From contig DIYC01000031.1 in assembly GCA_002428895.1 (NCBI GenBank), forward strand, positions 1 to 6,943: a stretch of 6,943 bases of DNA, written 5' to 3'. Shown piece by piece: positions 1 through 4,885 of this stretch (position 1 is its first letter; each line of letters begins with the position of its first letter). The translations under genes and the position numbers were made by a program. The notes beneath the pieces were generated by a model. That model was not told the origin of the DNA. It searched no databases and was given only the letters and a program-made list of their open reading frames with translations. This stretch comes from Burkholderiales bacterium UBA6064. GTDB lineage: Bacteria > Pseudomonadota > Gammaproteobacteria > Burkholderiales > Burkholderiaceae_B.

Positions 1-201
1 CAGATCAAGTCTAAGCTACTACATTTGTTAAAGGTTTTACCTTACGTGGCTCAAGAGTCTAATAAACCTGTTTCAGCTTTATTGATGATCACTTTCAATA
101 CCAACTCGTCTAGCAATTTCCTTGGTCAGTTCGGAAAAATCATCATAGCATTGCCGCACATTGGATTGATGCGCTCCAATTGCGCCGTCTGCGTTATTTA
201 G
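1..201 (+). CDS. Possible 3' end of a plus-strand gene (5' end outside window), low confidence
   Basis: Frame 1 of the plus strand is open from the first base to a TAG at 199-201, giving 66 codons with no visible start. The first 28 or so residues (positions 1-84, with QIKSKLLHLLKVLPYVAQES near the start) read like a normal amphipathic helical protein. The rest lies antisense to the last 120 bases or so of the ParA gene and has an unconvincing composition. If real, it is the C-terminus of a gene converging on the ParA operon, perhaps one whose stop was lost when the cassette was inserted. An open frame of this length by chance is quite possible. I do not recognise a family. Confidence 0.15.
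   Translation, partial: QIKSKLLHLLKVLPYVAQESNKPVSALLMITFNTNSSSNFLGQFGKIIIALPHIGLMRSNCAVCVI
31..43. other. Small hairpin downstream of the ParA gene
   Basis: AAGGT-TTT-ACCTT is a perfect 5-bp inverted repeat with a 3-base loop, 36 bases past the ParA stop codon. It has no following U-run in the direction of transcription, so I do not call it an intrinsic terminator. No other structure is visible in bases 1-78. Confidence 0.2.
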
Positions 202-1068
202 GAAGAACATTGGCTTACGAGCCTCCATCGCCATCGGCATCAAACTGCGGTAATGCTTAATGCGACGAACTTGATTGTTATTATTTTGAGCAGAAGTACT
301 TTCAATTTCAAGAACACTTTTACTATAGGTTACTGGCAGACGTACTTGCCACTTGGTGTAAGCCTGGGTTGGTTTTCTTAGCCGCTCAGCATGTTGCATC
401 AGTACATAACCTACTGGTTTCATATCGCCTTGCGGCATCATCCCAAGATCACGGGGCGCTTGCGTAACTGCTGTTGCCCATGTGCTGCGCCATTTATGCA
501 AAGTGGGCCCCAAGTTTTTCAAACCCTGTAGCGAAAATAAATCTGGTGCTACCGGCATTAATACATGGCTAGATGCCACAAGCGCAGAACGGTTGATTGC
601 ACCCAGATTCGGGCCAATGTCTAGGAGCACTACATCCGCTTGATGCCGCTTTGCCGCTTCATCGATTACGCGCCAGAAAGCAGTCGTGACACGAAATGCG
701 CGCCCTTTTCCTTCAAGACATCGTGGCCACTCGGTGGATAAGTCATCTTCGATGCGCGACAATGCTAAATCCCCAACCAGTAATCCCAATCGATTACTTA
801 ACGATTCGATATGCACTGGGCTTACACCGCCAGTACCATCGAACAAGGGTGCGAGTGCGCCATATATCGTTAGAGGTTGCTCATTTTCAGACCACAGATT
901 TTCAAGTTGTGATTCTTCGAGTGCCATGGTGGATAAATTGGATTGAGGGTCGAGATCTACCGCCAAAACTCGGAAGCCTTGTTCAGCAAACATGAATGCA
1001 CAGTGATAGACGAGCGAAGTTTTACCTACGCCACCTTTATTGTTAAAAAAGGCAATATGTGGTGTCAT
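79..1068 (-). CDS. ParA/MinD-family (deviant Walker A) P-loop ATPase
   Basis: This is a 329-residue ParA/Soj-type ATPase. Family members bind ATP as sandwich dimers and position or switch partner proteins on DNA or membrane. Seen in the sequence: the deviant Walker A motif NNKGGVGKTS (9-18, with signature lysine K11 and P-loop lysine K16), the A' motif VDLDPQSNL (37-45), Walker B VVLLDIGPN (146-154, D150) and the PVAPDLFSLQGL segment (172-183) usual in ParA proteins. There is no N-terminal helix-turn-helix extension, so it is not the long plasmid P1-type ParA. There is no ParB gene beside it, which argues against a plain partition locus. The start has a perfect AAGGAG at 1076-1081, 7 bases upstream. 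The ATG overlaps the stop of the upstream AlbA_2 gene as ATGA, so the two are co-translated and probably act together. The exact role is unknown; regulation of, or energy for, the AlbA_2 partner is an inference. Confidence 0.93.
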   Translation of the reverse strand: MTPHIAFFNNKGGVGKTSLVYHCAFMFAEQGFRVLAVDLDPQSNLSTMALEESQLENLWSENEQPLTIYGALAPLFDGTGGVSPVHIESLSNRLGLLVGDLALSRIEDDLSTEWPRCLEGKGRAFRVTTAFWRVIDEAAKRHQADVVLLDIGPNLGAINRSALVASSHVLMPVAPDLFSLQGLKNLGPTLHKWRSTWATAVTQAPRDLGMMPQGDMKPVGYVLMQHAERLRKPTQAYTKWQVRLPVTYSKSVLEIESTSAQNNNNQVRRIKHYRSLMPMAMEARKPMFFLNNADGAIGAHQSNVRQCYDDFSELTKEIARRVGIESDHQ

Positions 1069-2267
1069 GGTTGTTCTCCTTGAATAATGGCCGCCACTAC
1101 ACCGGGCTGGACTTCAAAGCGTAGCCGCTGGCCTAATGCTTTGCGTGCAATTGCAATACCTGCACCAAAACGCTGTACATAGCCCAGTGCACGCAGTGCT
1201 TCGGCCAGGTTCGGGTTGCGATAATCGGTAATGCCTGGTTGCCCAAAATTTTCAGGGGTCACACTACCGAAAGGGCCCCCTGGGTTGTGAATTTCGATTC
1301 GATCATCGAACCAGTACACTCGAATAGGTGTATAAGTTGCCTCGTAACTGCGGTGCATATAAGCATTACGTACCAATTGACGCAAGGCATTCATCGGGTA
1401 AGTTTCTCCCCGCTCCTCCGTCGCAACATCGTGAAAACGAACGCCGCGCAAGTTATGCGCAACAAGCTTTTCTTCGAGTCGCCGAATCTGGTCAGCCACG
1501 GTTCCATGAATAGTCTCGTCATCCACCACTGGTGCAGTTAAATCATCACCGACCAGCCGCAAAAATTGCGTATAGGCGCCAGGCAGCCAATCTGAGGGGG
1601 ATTTGCCAATCACTAGGATGCCTAGTATCGTTGGTGTCGTTTCTTCTTCGCCTAGTACCATCTTAGTGGCGGCCAGTCTTTGTTCGTAGCTTCGGCCGTT
1701 GGCATCCAGCACATCGCGTGCCACCAGTGCGGGTAGGTATTCTTGCTCGAAACGTAGTCGATCAAGCTCTGTTAAATCTGCTTCGTGCACCGGTTGCACG
1801 TCAAACGGGCGATCATGGTGACGCCGACGCTCGTTGAGAATGCGCTCGTCCTGCGCTGTTGCCAGCCCCCTGCGAGGCCCCCAACGTACATGAATACGCC
1901 CTTGGTAACGTACGGGTGGCGTATCACAAGGCAAGACAGTCACTACTGCTACCTCATTTCCCCGCAATAAGCGTTTCTCAACAAATAAAGAGGGTGGAGG
2001 CACGATATTGCCATCGGTCTTGATGCTGGCAAGACTCAGTAGCAATTCATCGCTAACCACAAAACCTGGCATGTTGGTTCCGTTGTCATGTACGCCAATC
2101 AAAACCACGCCCGGTACACTACGCCCCGCCAAGTCATTAGCAAAGGCACAAACAGCTTCTCGCACTTTTTTGGGAGCATCCCCCTGAAAAGACTGTTTTC
2201 GCTCCACAGAATCTGACTCCAGATCTGCCATCATGGCTTCTAGCTGCTTGTTGTTGTAATAATTCAT
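1065..2267 (-). CDS. AlbA_2 (Schlafen-type) domain protein with C-terminal GHKL-like ATPase domain
   Basis: This 400-residue protein has the COG2865 architecture. Residues 10-135 or so form the AlbA_2/Schlafen domain: E17-S-D-S-V-E22-R-K24, then the conserved AVCAFANDLAG (38-48) and GVVLIGVHDNG (53-63). Residues 285-390 or so match HATPase_c_4, with the N-box-like QLVRNAYMHRS (297-307, N301) and the G-box-like NPGGPFG (328-334). The last 15 residues close the domain, so the winged helix seen at the end of many relatives is missing. E17, E22 and D61 copy the carboxylate spacing of Schlafen nucleases, so RNA or DNA cleavage is possible; otherwise the family is regarded as nucleic-acid-binding or regulatory. 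The start follows GGGAG (2276-2280) by 8 bases. The ATG overlaps the TAA of a lost upstream gene, and the stop overlaps the ParA start. The gene is clearly more GC-rich than the genes to its right. The family call is firm; the function is not. Confidence 0.9.
   Translation of the reverse strand: MNYYNNKQLEAMMADLESDSVERKQSFQGDAPKKVREAVCAFANDLAGRSVPGVVLIGVHDNGTNMPGFVVSDELLLSLASIKTDGNIVPPPSLFVEKRLLRGNEVAVVTVLPCDTPPVRYQGRIHVRWGPRRGLATAQDERILNERRRHHDRPFDVQPVHEADLTELDRLRFEQEYLPALVARDVLDANGRSYEQRLAATKMVLGEEETTPTILGILVIGKSPSDWLPGAYTQFLRLVGDDLTAPVVDDETIHGTVADQIRRLEEKLVAHNLRGVRFHDVATEERGETYPMNALRQLVRNAYMHRSYEATYTPIRVYWFDDRIEIHNPGGPFGSVTPENFGQPGITDYRNPNLAEALRALGYVQRFGAGIAIARKALGQRLRFEVQPGVVAAIIQGEQP
1076..1081 (-). 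promoter_or_regulatory. Ribosome binding site of the ParA gene
   Basis: AAGGAG on the minus strand, 7 bases before the ATG at 1066-1068 and inside the end of the AlbA_2 gene. A perfect Shine-Dalgarno at a 4-base gene overlap points to strong, coupled translation of the ATPase. Confidence 0.75.
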
Positions 2268-2275
2268 TACGCATA

Positions 2276-2280
2276 CTCCC
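2276..2280 (-). promoter_or_regulatory. Ribosome binding site of the AlbA_2 gene
   Basis: GGGAG on the minus strand, 8 bases before the ATG at 2265-2267. It lies within the last codons of the gene remnant, which supports both this start and the former operon structure. Confidence 0.6.
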
Positions 2281-2384
2281 CATCGTCATCAAACAGCGAA
2301 CCCTGATGTGGCTTGGGCGCTTGGCTGGCTTGCCCGCATGTGAATTCTCGCGAGCTTATATCCAGATTAGTTGGGCTCAAAAAC

Positions 2385-2397
2385 AGTGCCAGACACT
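2385..2397. repeat. 13-bp near-palindrome at the gene-remnant junction
   Basis: AGTGCCAGACACT is symmetric about base 2391 with one mismatched pair. From memory, similar AGTGYCTGGCACT-like palindromes recur near small mobile or REP-type elements in proteobacteria, but I cannot confirm that here. It lies where the remnant stops looking like coding sequence and where base composition changes, so it may mark an insertion or deletion scar. Confidence 0.3.
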
Positions 2398-2428
2398 TCA
2401 ATTCGCAAGGATTTAATAATTATCTGAC

Positions 2429-2458
2429 AAAATTCTTCAGGCTGGATGCCAGAATTTT
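2429..2458. terminator. Candidate bidirectional hairpin terminator
   Basis: AAAATTCT (2429-2436) and AGAATTTT (2451-2458) form a perfect 8-bp inverted repeat. An inner GGC/GCC stem (2440-2442 with 2448-2450) closes the TGGAT loop, leaving a 3-base bulge. The A-tract and T-tract arms give a short U-run on either strand. It could end hipA transcription about 190 bases past the hipA stop, before the AlbA_2-ParA pair. The U-run is only four bases, so termination may be weak. Confidence 0.35.
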
Positions 2459-2490
2459 AGCCTATTAAAGAGCCACTTTAACCTATTAAA
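2456..2490. repeat. Direct-repeat pair TTTARCCTATTAAA, 21-bp spacing, with an inner dyad
   Basis: TTTAGCCTATTAAA (2456-2469) and TTTAACCTATTAAA (2477-2490) match at 13 of 14 bases, with starts 21 bp apart, or two helical turns. The bases between and overlapping form a perfect dyad, TTAAAG-AGCCA-CTTTAA (2465-2481). Same-face spacing plus a dyad is typical of a regulator site. The candidates for control are the leftward AlbA_2-ParA pair and the rightward small ORF at 2531. No clear promoter is visible next to it. Confidence 0.4.
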
Positions 2491-2530
2491 AATTAATTTC
2501 TTAATCTTCAACATGTTTAGAGTCGGAGTT

Positions 2531-2632
2531 ATGATAGATCTGCAAACATTCTTTATAACTGCTCTGTACACAGCTGTTTTTTTATGCGGAGTGCAGGTAA
2601 AGCGTGGATTGAAACATTTTAGAAAACAATAG
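2531..2632 (+). CDS. Possible small single-helix membrane peptide (33 aa)
   Basis: This is a short plus-strand ORF in the gap between hipA and the AlbA_2 gene. Residues 6-21 or so (TFFITALYTAVFLCGV) form one hydrophobic helix of membrane-spanning length. The tail that follows, KRGLKHFRKQ, is strongly cationic. This polar N-terminus, helix and basic tail layout resembles small inner-membrane proteins and type I toxin peptides such as Ldr, although I see no sequence match. An in-frame ATG at 2513 would add six residues. The only Shine-Dalgarno-like bases are GGAG at 2525-2528, just 2 bases from the ATG, or AGAG at 2519-2522 with 8-base spacing. It converges on hipA, leaving 9 bases between the two stop codons. 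A frame this short can arise by chance, and no promoter is obvious. Confidence 0.3.
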   Translation: MIDLQTFFITALYTAVFLCGVQVKRGLKHFRKQ

Positions 2633-2641
2633 TCTGATGAA

Positions 2642-3892
2642 TCAAACCCTAAAAGCTTCTTGTAGAAGAATTTGTTCAGTACGGCTAATGCCTATACGTT
2701 GGGCAACTTGTTGCCATTGTTTTAGCGCGTTTAACACCTCATCATAAATGCGTGTTGCTTCGAGTTGTGAAAGTCTAAAAAAGTCTTTGACTTCAAAAGC
2801 AAGTCGGTAGTCCAGTGTATTGTCTGCATCTGTAATGTTTAAATGAAGACCTTGTTTGCCTATACTGGGGTTTAGATCGTATGCGGGTGACAGTTTCCAG
2901 CCATTGCTTGTTAACAGAAAACCGTGATTACGCAAGTGGTCATCGGTGTTTGATACTGCGATGTTAAACACAATTCTGCGCCAAAGTTGGGCAAGGTCAG
3001 TTTGTGTTTGTGATCCTTGATTTGACAGAAATTCTGCGATTTCAAGATAGCTTGCACCCTCTGAATTTTCACCATCATAGTATTGAAGTTGAGTCATTGC
3101 TGAAGAAAAATGTACTCGTTTGTTGCCTATTCGATCAAAACGTTTTGTTAAAAAAGTATGGTGCGGAGTAGAAAATTGCTGAATTTGACTGGGAAACATT
3201 TCTATGCCAGCCGCTAATGCAAGTTCATAACACACCATTTCCCATGCGCCGACATTATACGTGTCATTTAAATTTGGAAATTTGGCTATCCATAAGTTTT
3301 TTTCTTCGTCAATGACACAGGCTTTGGGTCTTGCTCCTCCTAAAGAAGAACCCGGTGAAATCAACATGTTTAACCAGCGATAATATTCCTGACTGTCAAT
3401 GCAATCATCGTTTTCAATTTGAATTGCAGCATGTTCTAGTTCACGTAACGAAGCCATGGGCGGTGCTGATAATTCAGCGTTATTGTCCAAAAAATCATTA
3501 GAATCAGATTTTTTAAAGCGAATGCCACCCATTCGGTATGAATCATGTACACCCAGCAAATAATCTAGTTCAGTTAGTTTATTTGTGGGTCTTTGCCCTT
3601 GACGGTGCGCAATCGCTGCTCTTCGTTGCATCAGAATGCGCCCCCAGCGGTCAGGTGATGAGTCTAAAAAAACGCGAAAATTTTTGTTTGCATCATCATT
3701 GTAGAGTTCCCCTGAGTTCAGTGAAAGTAAAGGGTCAATTTGTAAACAGTAGTCTGATTCTAAAAATTTTTGATCGTAAGCAAAGCTGAATATGCCACCT
3801 CGGTTCGAAGTACGATATTTGAGCTGACCAATCAACAACGGCTTCTTGATGGGTTGCCAATCGGCATACACCTCTACCCACTCTTGGTTCAT
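2642..3892 (-). CDS. hipA: HipA-family serine/threonine kinase toxin
   Basis: This 416-residue HipA-type kinase is close to the usual length (about 440 in E. coli). HipA toxins phosphorylate a translation factor (GltX in E. coli) and cause dormancy; the target here is unknown. Residues 1-130 or so are the N-subdomain (couple_HipA-like), with FLDSSPDRWGRILM (75-88). The kinase core follows: the P-loop-like SSLGGARPK (182-190, where S183 aligns with the autophosphorylated S150 of E. coli HipA), K204 in WIAKFP, the catalytic loop NTDDHLRNHGF (315-325, D317 as general base, N322) and the metal-binding D339 in PAYDLNPS. All key residues are present, so the kinase should be active. Its ATG overlaps the hipB stop as ATGA, and the ribosome binding site is weak, so translation is probably coupled to the antitoxin. 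Base composition is AT-rich compared with the AlbA_2-ParA genes. Confidence 0.93.
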   Translation of the reverse strand: MNQEWVEVYADWQPIKKPLLIGQLKYRTSNRGGIFSFAYDQKFLESDYCLQIDPLLSLNSGELYNDDANKNFRVFLDSSPDRWGRILMQRRAAIAHRQGQRPTNKLTELDYLLGVHDSYRMGGIRFKKSDSNDFLDNNAELSAPPMASLRELEHAAIQIENDDCIDSQEYYRWLNMLISPGSSLGGARPKACVIDEEKNLWIAKFPNLNDTYNVGAWEMVCYELALAAGIEMFPSQIQQFSTPHHTFLTKRFDRIGNKRVHFSSAMTQLQYYDGENSEGASYLEIAEFLSNQGSQTQTDLAQLWRRIVFNIAVSNTDDHLRNHGFLLTSNGWKLSPAYDLNPSIGKQGLHLNITDADNTLDYRLAFEVKDFFRLSQLEATRIYDEVLNALKQWQQVAQRIGISRTEQILLQEAFRV

Positions 3893-4194
3893 GTTGATTT
3901 GCCCAATAGCTTGATGTTTTGCAGTCTGATGCCTAACTCATCATGTGCTGCTAATTTAGAAAAATTGTCTTCCATACCCATCACAGCCATAATTTTCAAA
4001 TAGGTGCCGATTGCAACGCCGGGGTCGCCAGAAAATACCTTATTGACTGTTTTAGGGTCAAAACCTGTACGCTCGCAGAGCAGTTTTTTGGTTAAGCCAC
4101 GTCGTTTCAGAGCCAACAGTAAGTCTTCTCCAAAAATACAAAGAATTTTGCGCTGCTTGGGAAACAATATACTGTGTAAGTCGCGTTTTGCCAT
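3889..4194 (-). CDS. hipB: HipB-like helix-turn-helix antitoxin and repressor
   Basis: This 101-residue protein is encoded directly upstream of hipA with a 4-base overlap, the standard antitoxin position. Residues 20-75 or so form an Xre/Cro-type helix-turn-helix. LTKKLLCERTGFDPKTVNKV (34-53) fits the two DNA-contacting helices and SGDPGVAIGTYLKIMAVMGM (55-74) the closing helices. The long basic N-terminus (MAKRDLHSILFPKQRK) and the C-terminal 25 residues may contact HipA. By family analogy it neutralises HipA and represses its own operon with HipA as co-repressor. The ATG follows GGTGGG (4198-4203) by 3 bases, and a good promoter lies about 50 bases upstream. It is diverged from E. coli HipB, so the call rests on the fold and the gene position. 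Confidence 0.87.
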   Translation of the reverse strand: MAKRDLHSILFPKQRKILCIFGEDLLLALKRRGLTKKLLCERTGFDPKTVNKVFSGDPGVAIGTYLKIMAVMGMEDNFSKLAAHDELGIRLQNIKLLGKST

Positions 4195-4206
4195 AAACCC
4201 ACCAAA

Positions 4207-4249
4207 AATAGGATTATATTCACTTTTTTAAATTGATAATAGGAATATA
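4207..4249. promoter_or_regulatory. Candidate HipB operator: two 12-bp direct repeats 31 bp apart
   Basis: On the plus strand, AATAGGATTATA (4207-4218) and AATAGGAATATA (4238-4249) agree at 11 of 12 bases. Their starts are 31 bp apart, close to three helical turns. One copy covers the -10 box and start region, and the other lies just upstream of the hipB ribosome binding site. That is the expected arrangement for autorepression of a hip operon by two dimers on one DNA face. The core differs from the E. coli HipB operator (TATCC-N8-GGATA). Confidence 0.5.
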
Positions 4250-4272
4250 GTACTATTAATTGAAATGGTCAA
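4244..4272 (-). promoter_or_regulatory. Sigma70-type promoter of hipBA
   Basis: On the minus strand, TTGACC (4267-4272) is followed after exactly 17 bases by TATATT (4244-4249). Both boxes match consensus at five of six positions. Transcription would start near 4237, about 43 bases before the hipB ATG. A perfect 10-bp palindrome, ATAGTACTAT (4247-4256), overlaps the upstream edge of the -10 box and may add to repression. Confidence 0.65.
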
Positions 4273-4327
4273 TTGGTGGCCTATGAATTTTTTAACATAA
4301 TGCGTTGTTAAAATAGAGGGGGACTTA

Positions 4328-4804
4328 CTAATTCTGAACGCCTCTGTTTGACGCTGAATCAGGTTCTGAATCAGAGTCTGAATCTGGTAAATTGGTGATC
4401 GTGATTGGCGCATTTTGTCGGCCACTATAGGTGCTTATAATGGCTGCTCGCTCAAGTGTTATTTGATACCGTGCAAATGCATTATTCTCTTCGGTATCAG
4501 GCTCTGCAAAATGAACGTGTTCAGCAGATATGGGTGTGGCATCTTCTGGGATCACAGTGCTTGCTTGCGCCACGGGTAGCTCTGGCTGGTTTCGCAAATT
4601 GGCAGATAAAAAAGACGTTCGGCCTGGAATAAGAGTCTGTGCTGACGAAGCGTGTTGATTAATCGTAGCTAAACCGATCGTTGCAGACGCTGAGGCCGTT
4701 GGTGTTTGTGTTTCATTTTCATTTTCTAGGTTGGGGTTTGGTTCATCAGGAACTGAATTGTTTCTAATTGGCCCCCCATTTCCTGAACGATCGACACCAC
4801 CCAT
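4328..4804 (-). CDS. Acidic, disordered, lysine-free protein (158 aa), unknown function
   Basis: I do not recognise a family. The protein has 20 acidic against 8 arginine residues and contains no lysine, cysteine or tryptophan. Residues 1-60 are rich in Gly, Asn, Pro, Ser and Thr with no hydrophobic helix. The only segment likely to fold is about 107-137 (NNAFARYQITLERAAIISTY), and the end is a Ser-Asp tail (141-151, DSDSDSEPDSA) encoded by a 12-bp tandem repeat. There is no signal peptide or membrane segment. A polar, Ser/Asn-rich N-terminus and absence of lysine are features seen in some type III effectors, which avoid host ubiquitination; that role is inference. The ATG has AAAGG (4812-4816) 7 bases upstream, which supports a real gene. 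It lies 81 bases downstream of the large gene on the same strand and may share its transcript. Confidence 0.6.
   Translation of the reverse strand: MGGVDRSGNGGPIRNNSVPDEPNPNLENENETQTPTASASATIGLATINQHASSAQTLIPGRTSFLSANLRNQPELPVAQASTVIPEDATPISAEHVHFAEPDTEENNAFARYQITLERAAIISTYSGRQNAPITITNLPDSDSDSEPDSASNRGVQN
4354..4389. repeat. Three-copy 12-bp imperfect tandem repeat inside the 158-aa gene
   Basis: CTGAATC recurs at 4354, 4366 and 4378, exactly 12 bp apart, within units CTGAATCAGGTT, CTGAATCAGAGT and CTGAATCTGGTA. On the coding strand this spells the Ser/Asp/Glu tail. A 12-bp unit keeps the frame, so slippage would change the tail by four residues at a time. Confidence 0.65.
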
Positions 4805-4811
4805 ATGCTAA

Positions 4812-4816
4812 CCTTT
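4812..4816 (-). promoter_or_regulatory. Ribosome binding site of the 158-aa gene
   Basis: AAAGG on the minus strand with 7-base spacing to the ATG at 4802-4804. It fixes this start and is the best evidence that the low-complexity ORF is translated. Confidence 0.55.
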
Positions 4817-4873
4817 GCAACTGCGTTAATTGATTCTCATAGATAGTATCAGGAACTTCGCACAGATTTTTCC

Positions 4874-4885
4874 CCCACTTGTGGG
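4874..4885. other. GC-rich hairpin directly after the stop of the large gene
   Basis: CCCAC-TT-GTGGG is a perfect inverted repeat that begins at the base after the TAA at 4886-4888. On the transcribed strand it is followed by an A-run, not a U-run, so it is not an ordinary intrinsic terminator. It may protect the mRNA 3' end, or limit read-through into the 158-aa gene. Confidence 0.3.

Larger units (their letters stand above)
2267..2419 (-). pseudogene. 3' remnant of a lost gene upstream of the AlbA_2 gene
   Basis: A minus-strand frame runs from a stop at 2420-2422 to TAA at 2267-2269, 50 codons with no ATG. Its last 24 residues or so (2267-2341, ending GSLFDDDGEYA) look like a genuine polar, acidic protein C-terminus. 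The stop overlaps the next start as TAATG, the usual layout of a translationally coupled operon. The upstream half (2342-2419) looks less like coding sequence and includes a short near-palindrome, as if the gene body had been replaced. In other genomes AlbA_2 genes often sit inside type I restriction-modification operons, so a methyltransferase or specificity subunit is a possible parent. That is inference, because the remnant is too short to identify. A TTG-started 44-residue protein is the alternative, but it has no ribosome binding site. Confidence 0.45.

Noticed and set aside
79..1068. Plasmid or chromosome partition locus.
   Set aside because: No ParB gene or parS-like inverted repeats are visible and the conserved neighbour is an AlbA_2 protein instead.
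686..1970. Several plus-strand ORFs of 61 to 100 codons between 686 and 1970.
   Set aside because: They are antisense shadows of the ParA and AlbA_2 genes, with no start signals and no recognisable protein features.
2342..2400. Possible REP or insertion-sequence end around the AGTGCCAGACACT palindrome.
   Set aside because: There is a single copy, no transposase, no partner end and no target duplication in the window, so it is reported only as a possible scar, not as an element.
2556..2583. Hairpin followed by seven T residues on the plus strand, resembling an intrinsic terminator.
   Set aside because: The stem has two mismatches, it lies inside the small plus-strand ORF, and no upstream plus-strand gene needs termination there.
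4228..4425. 65-residue minus-strand ORF overlapping the 3' end of the 158-aa gene and the hipBA promoter.
   Set aside because: It lies in another frame across the 12-bp repeat and an AT-rich promoter region, has no ribosome binding site and no protein-like pattern.
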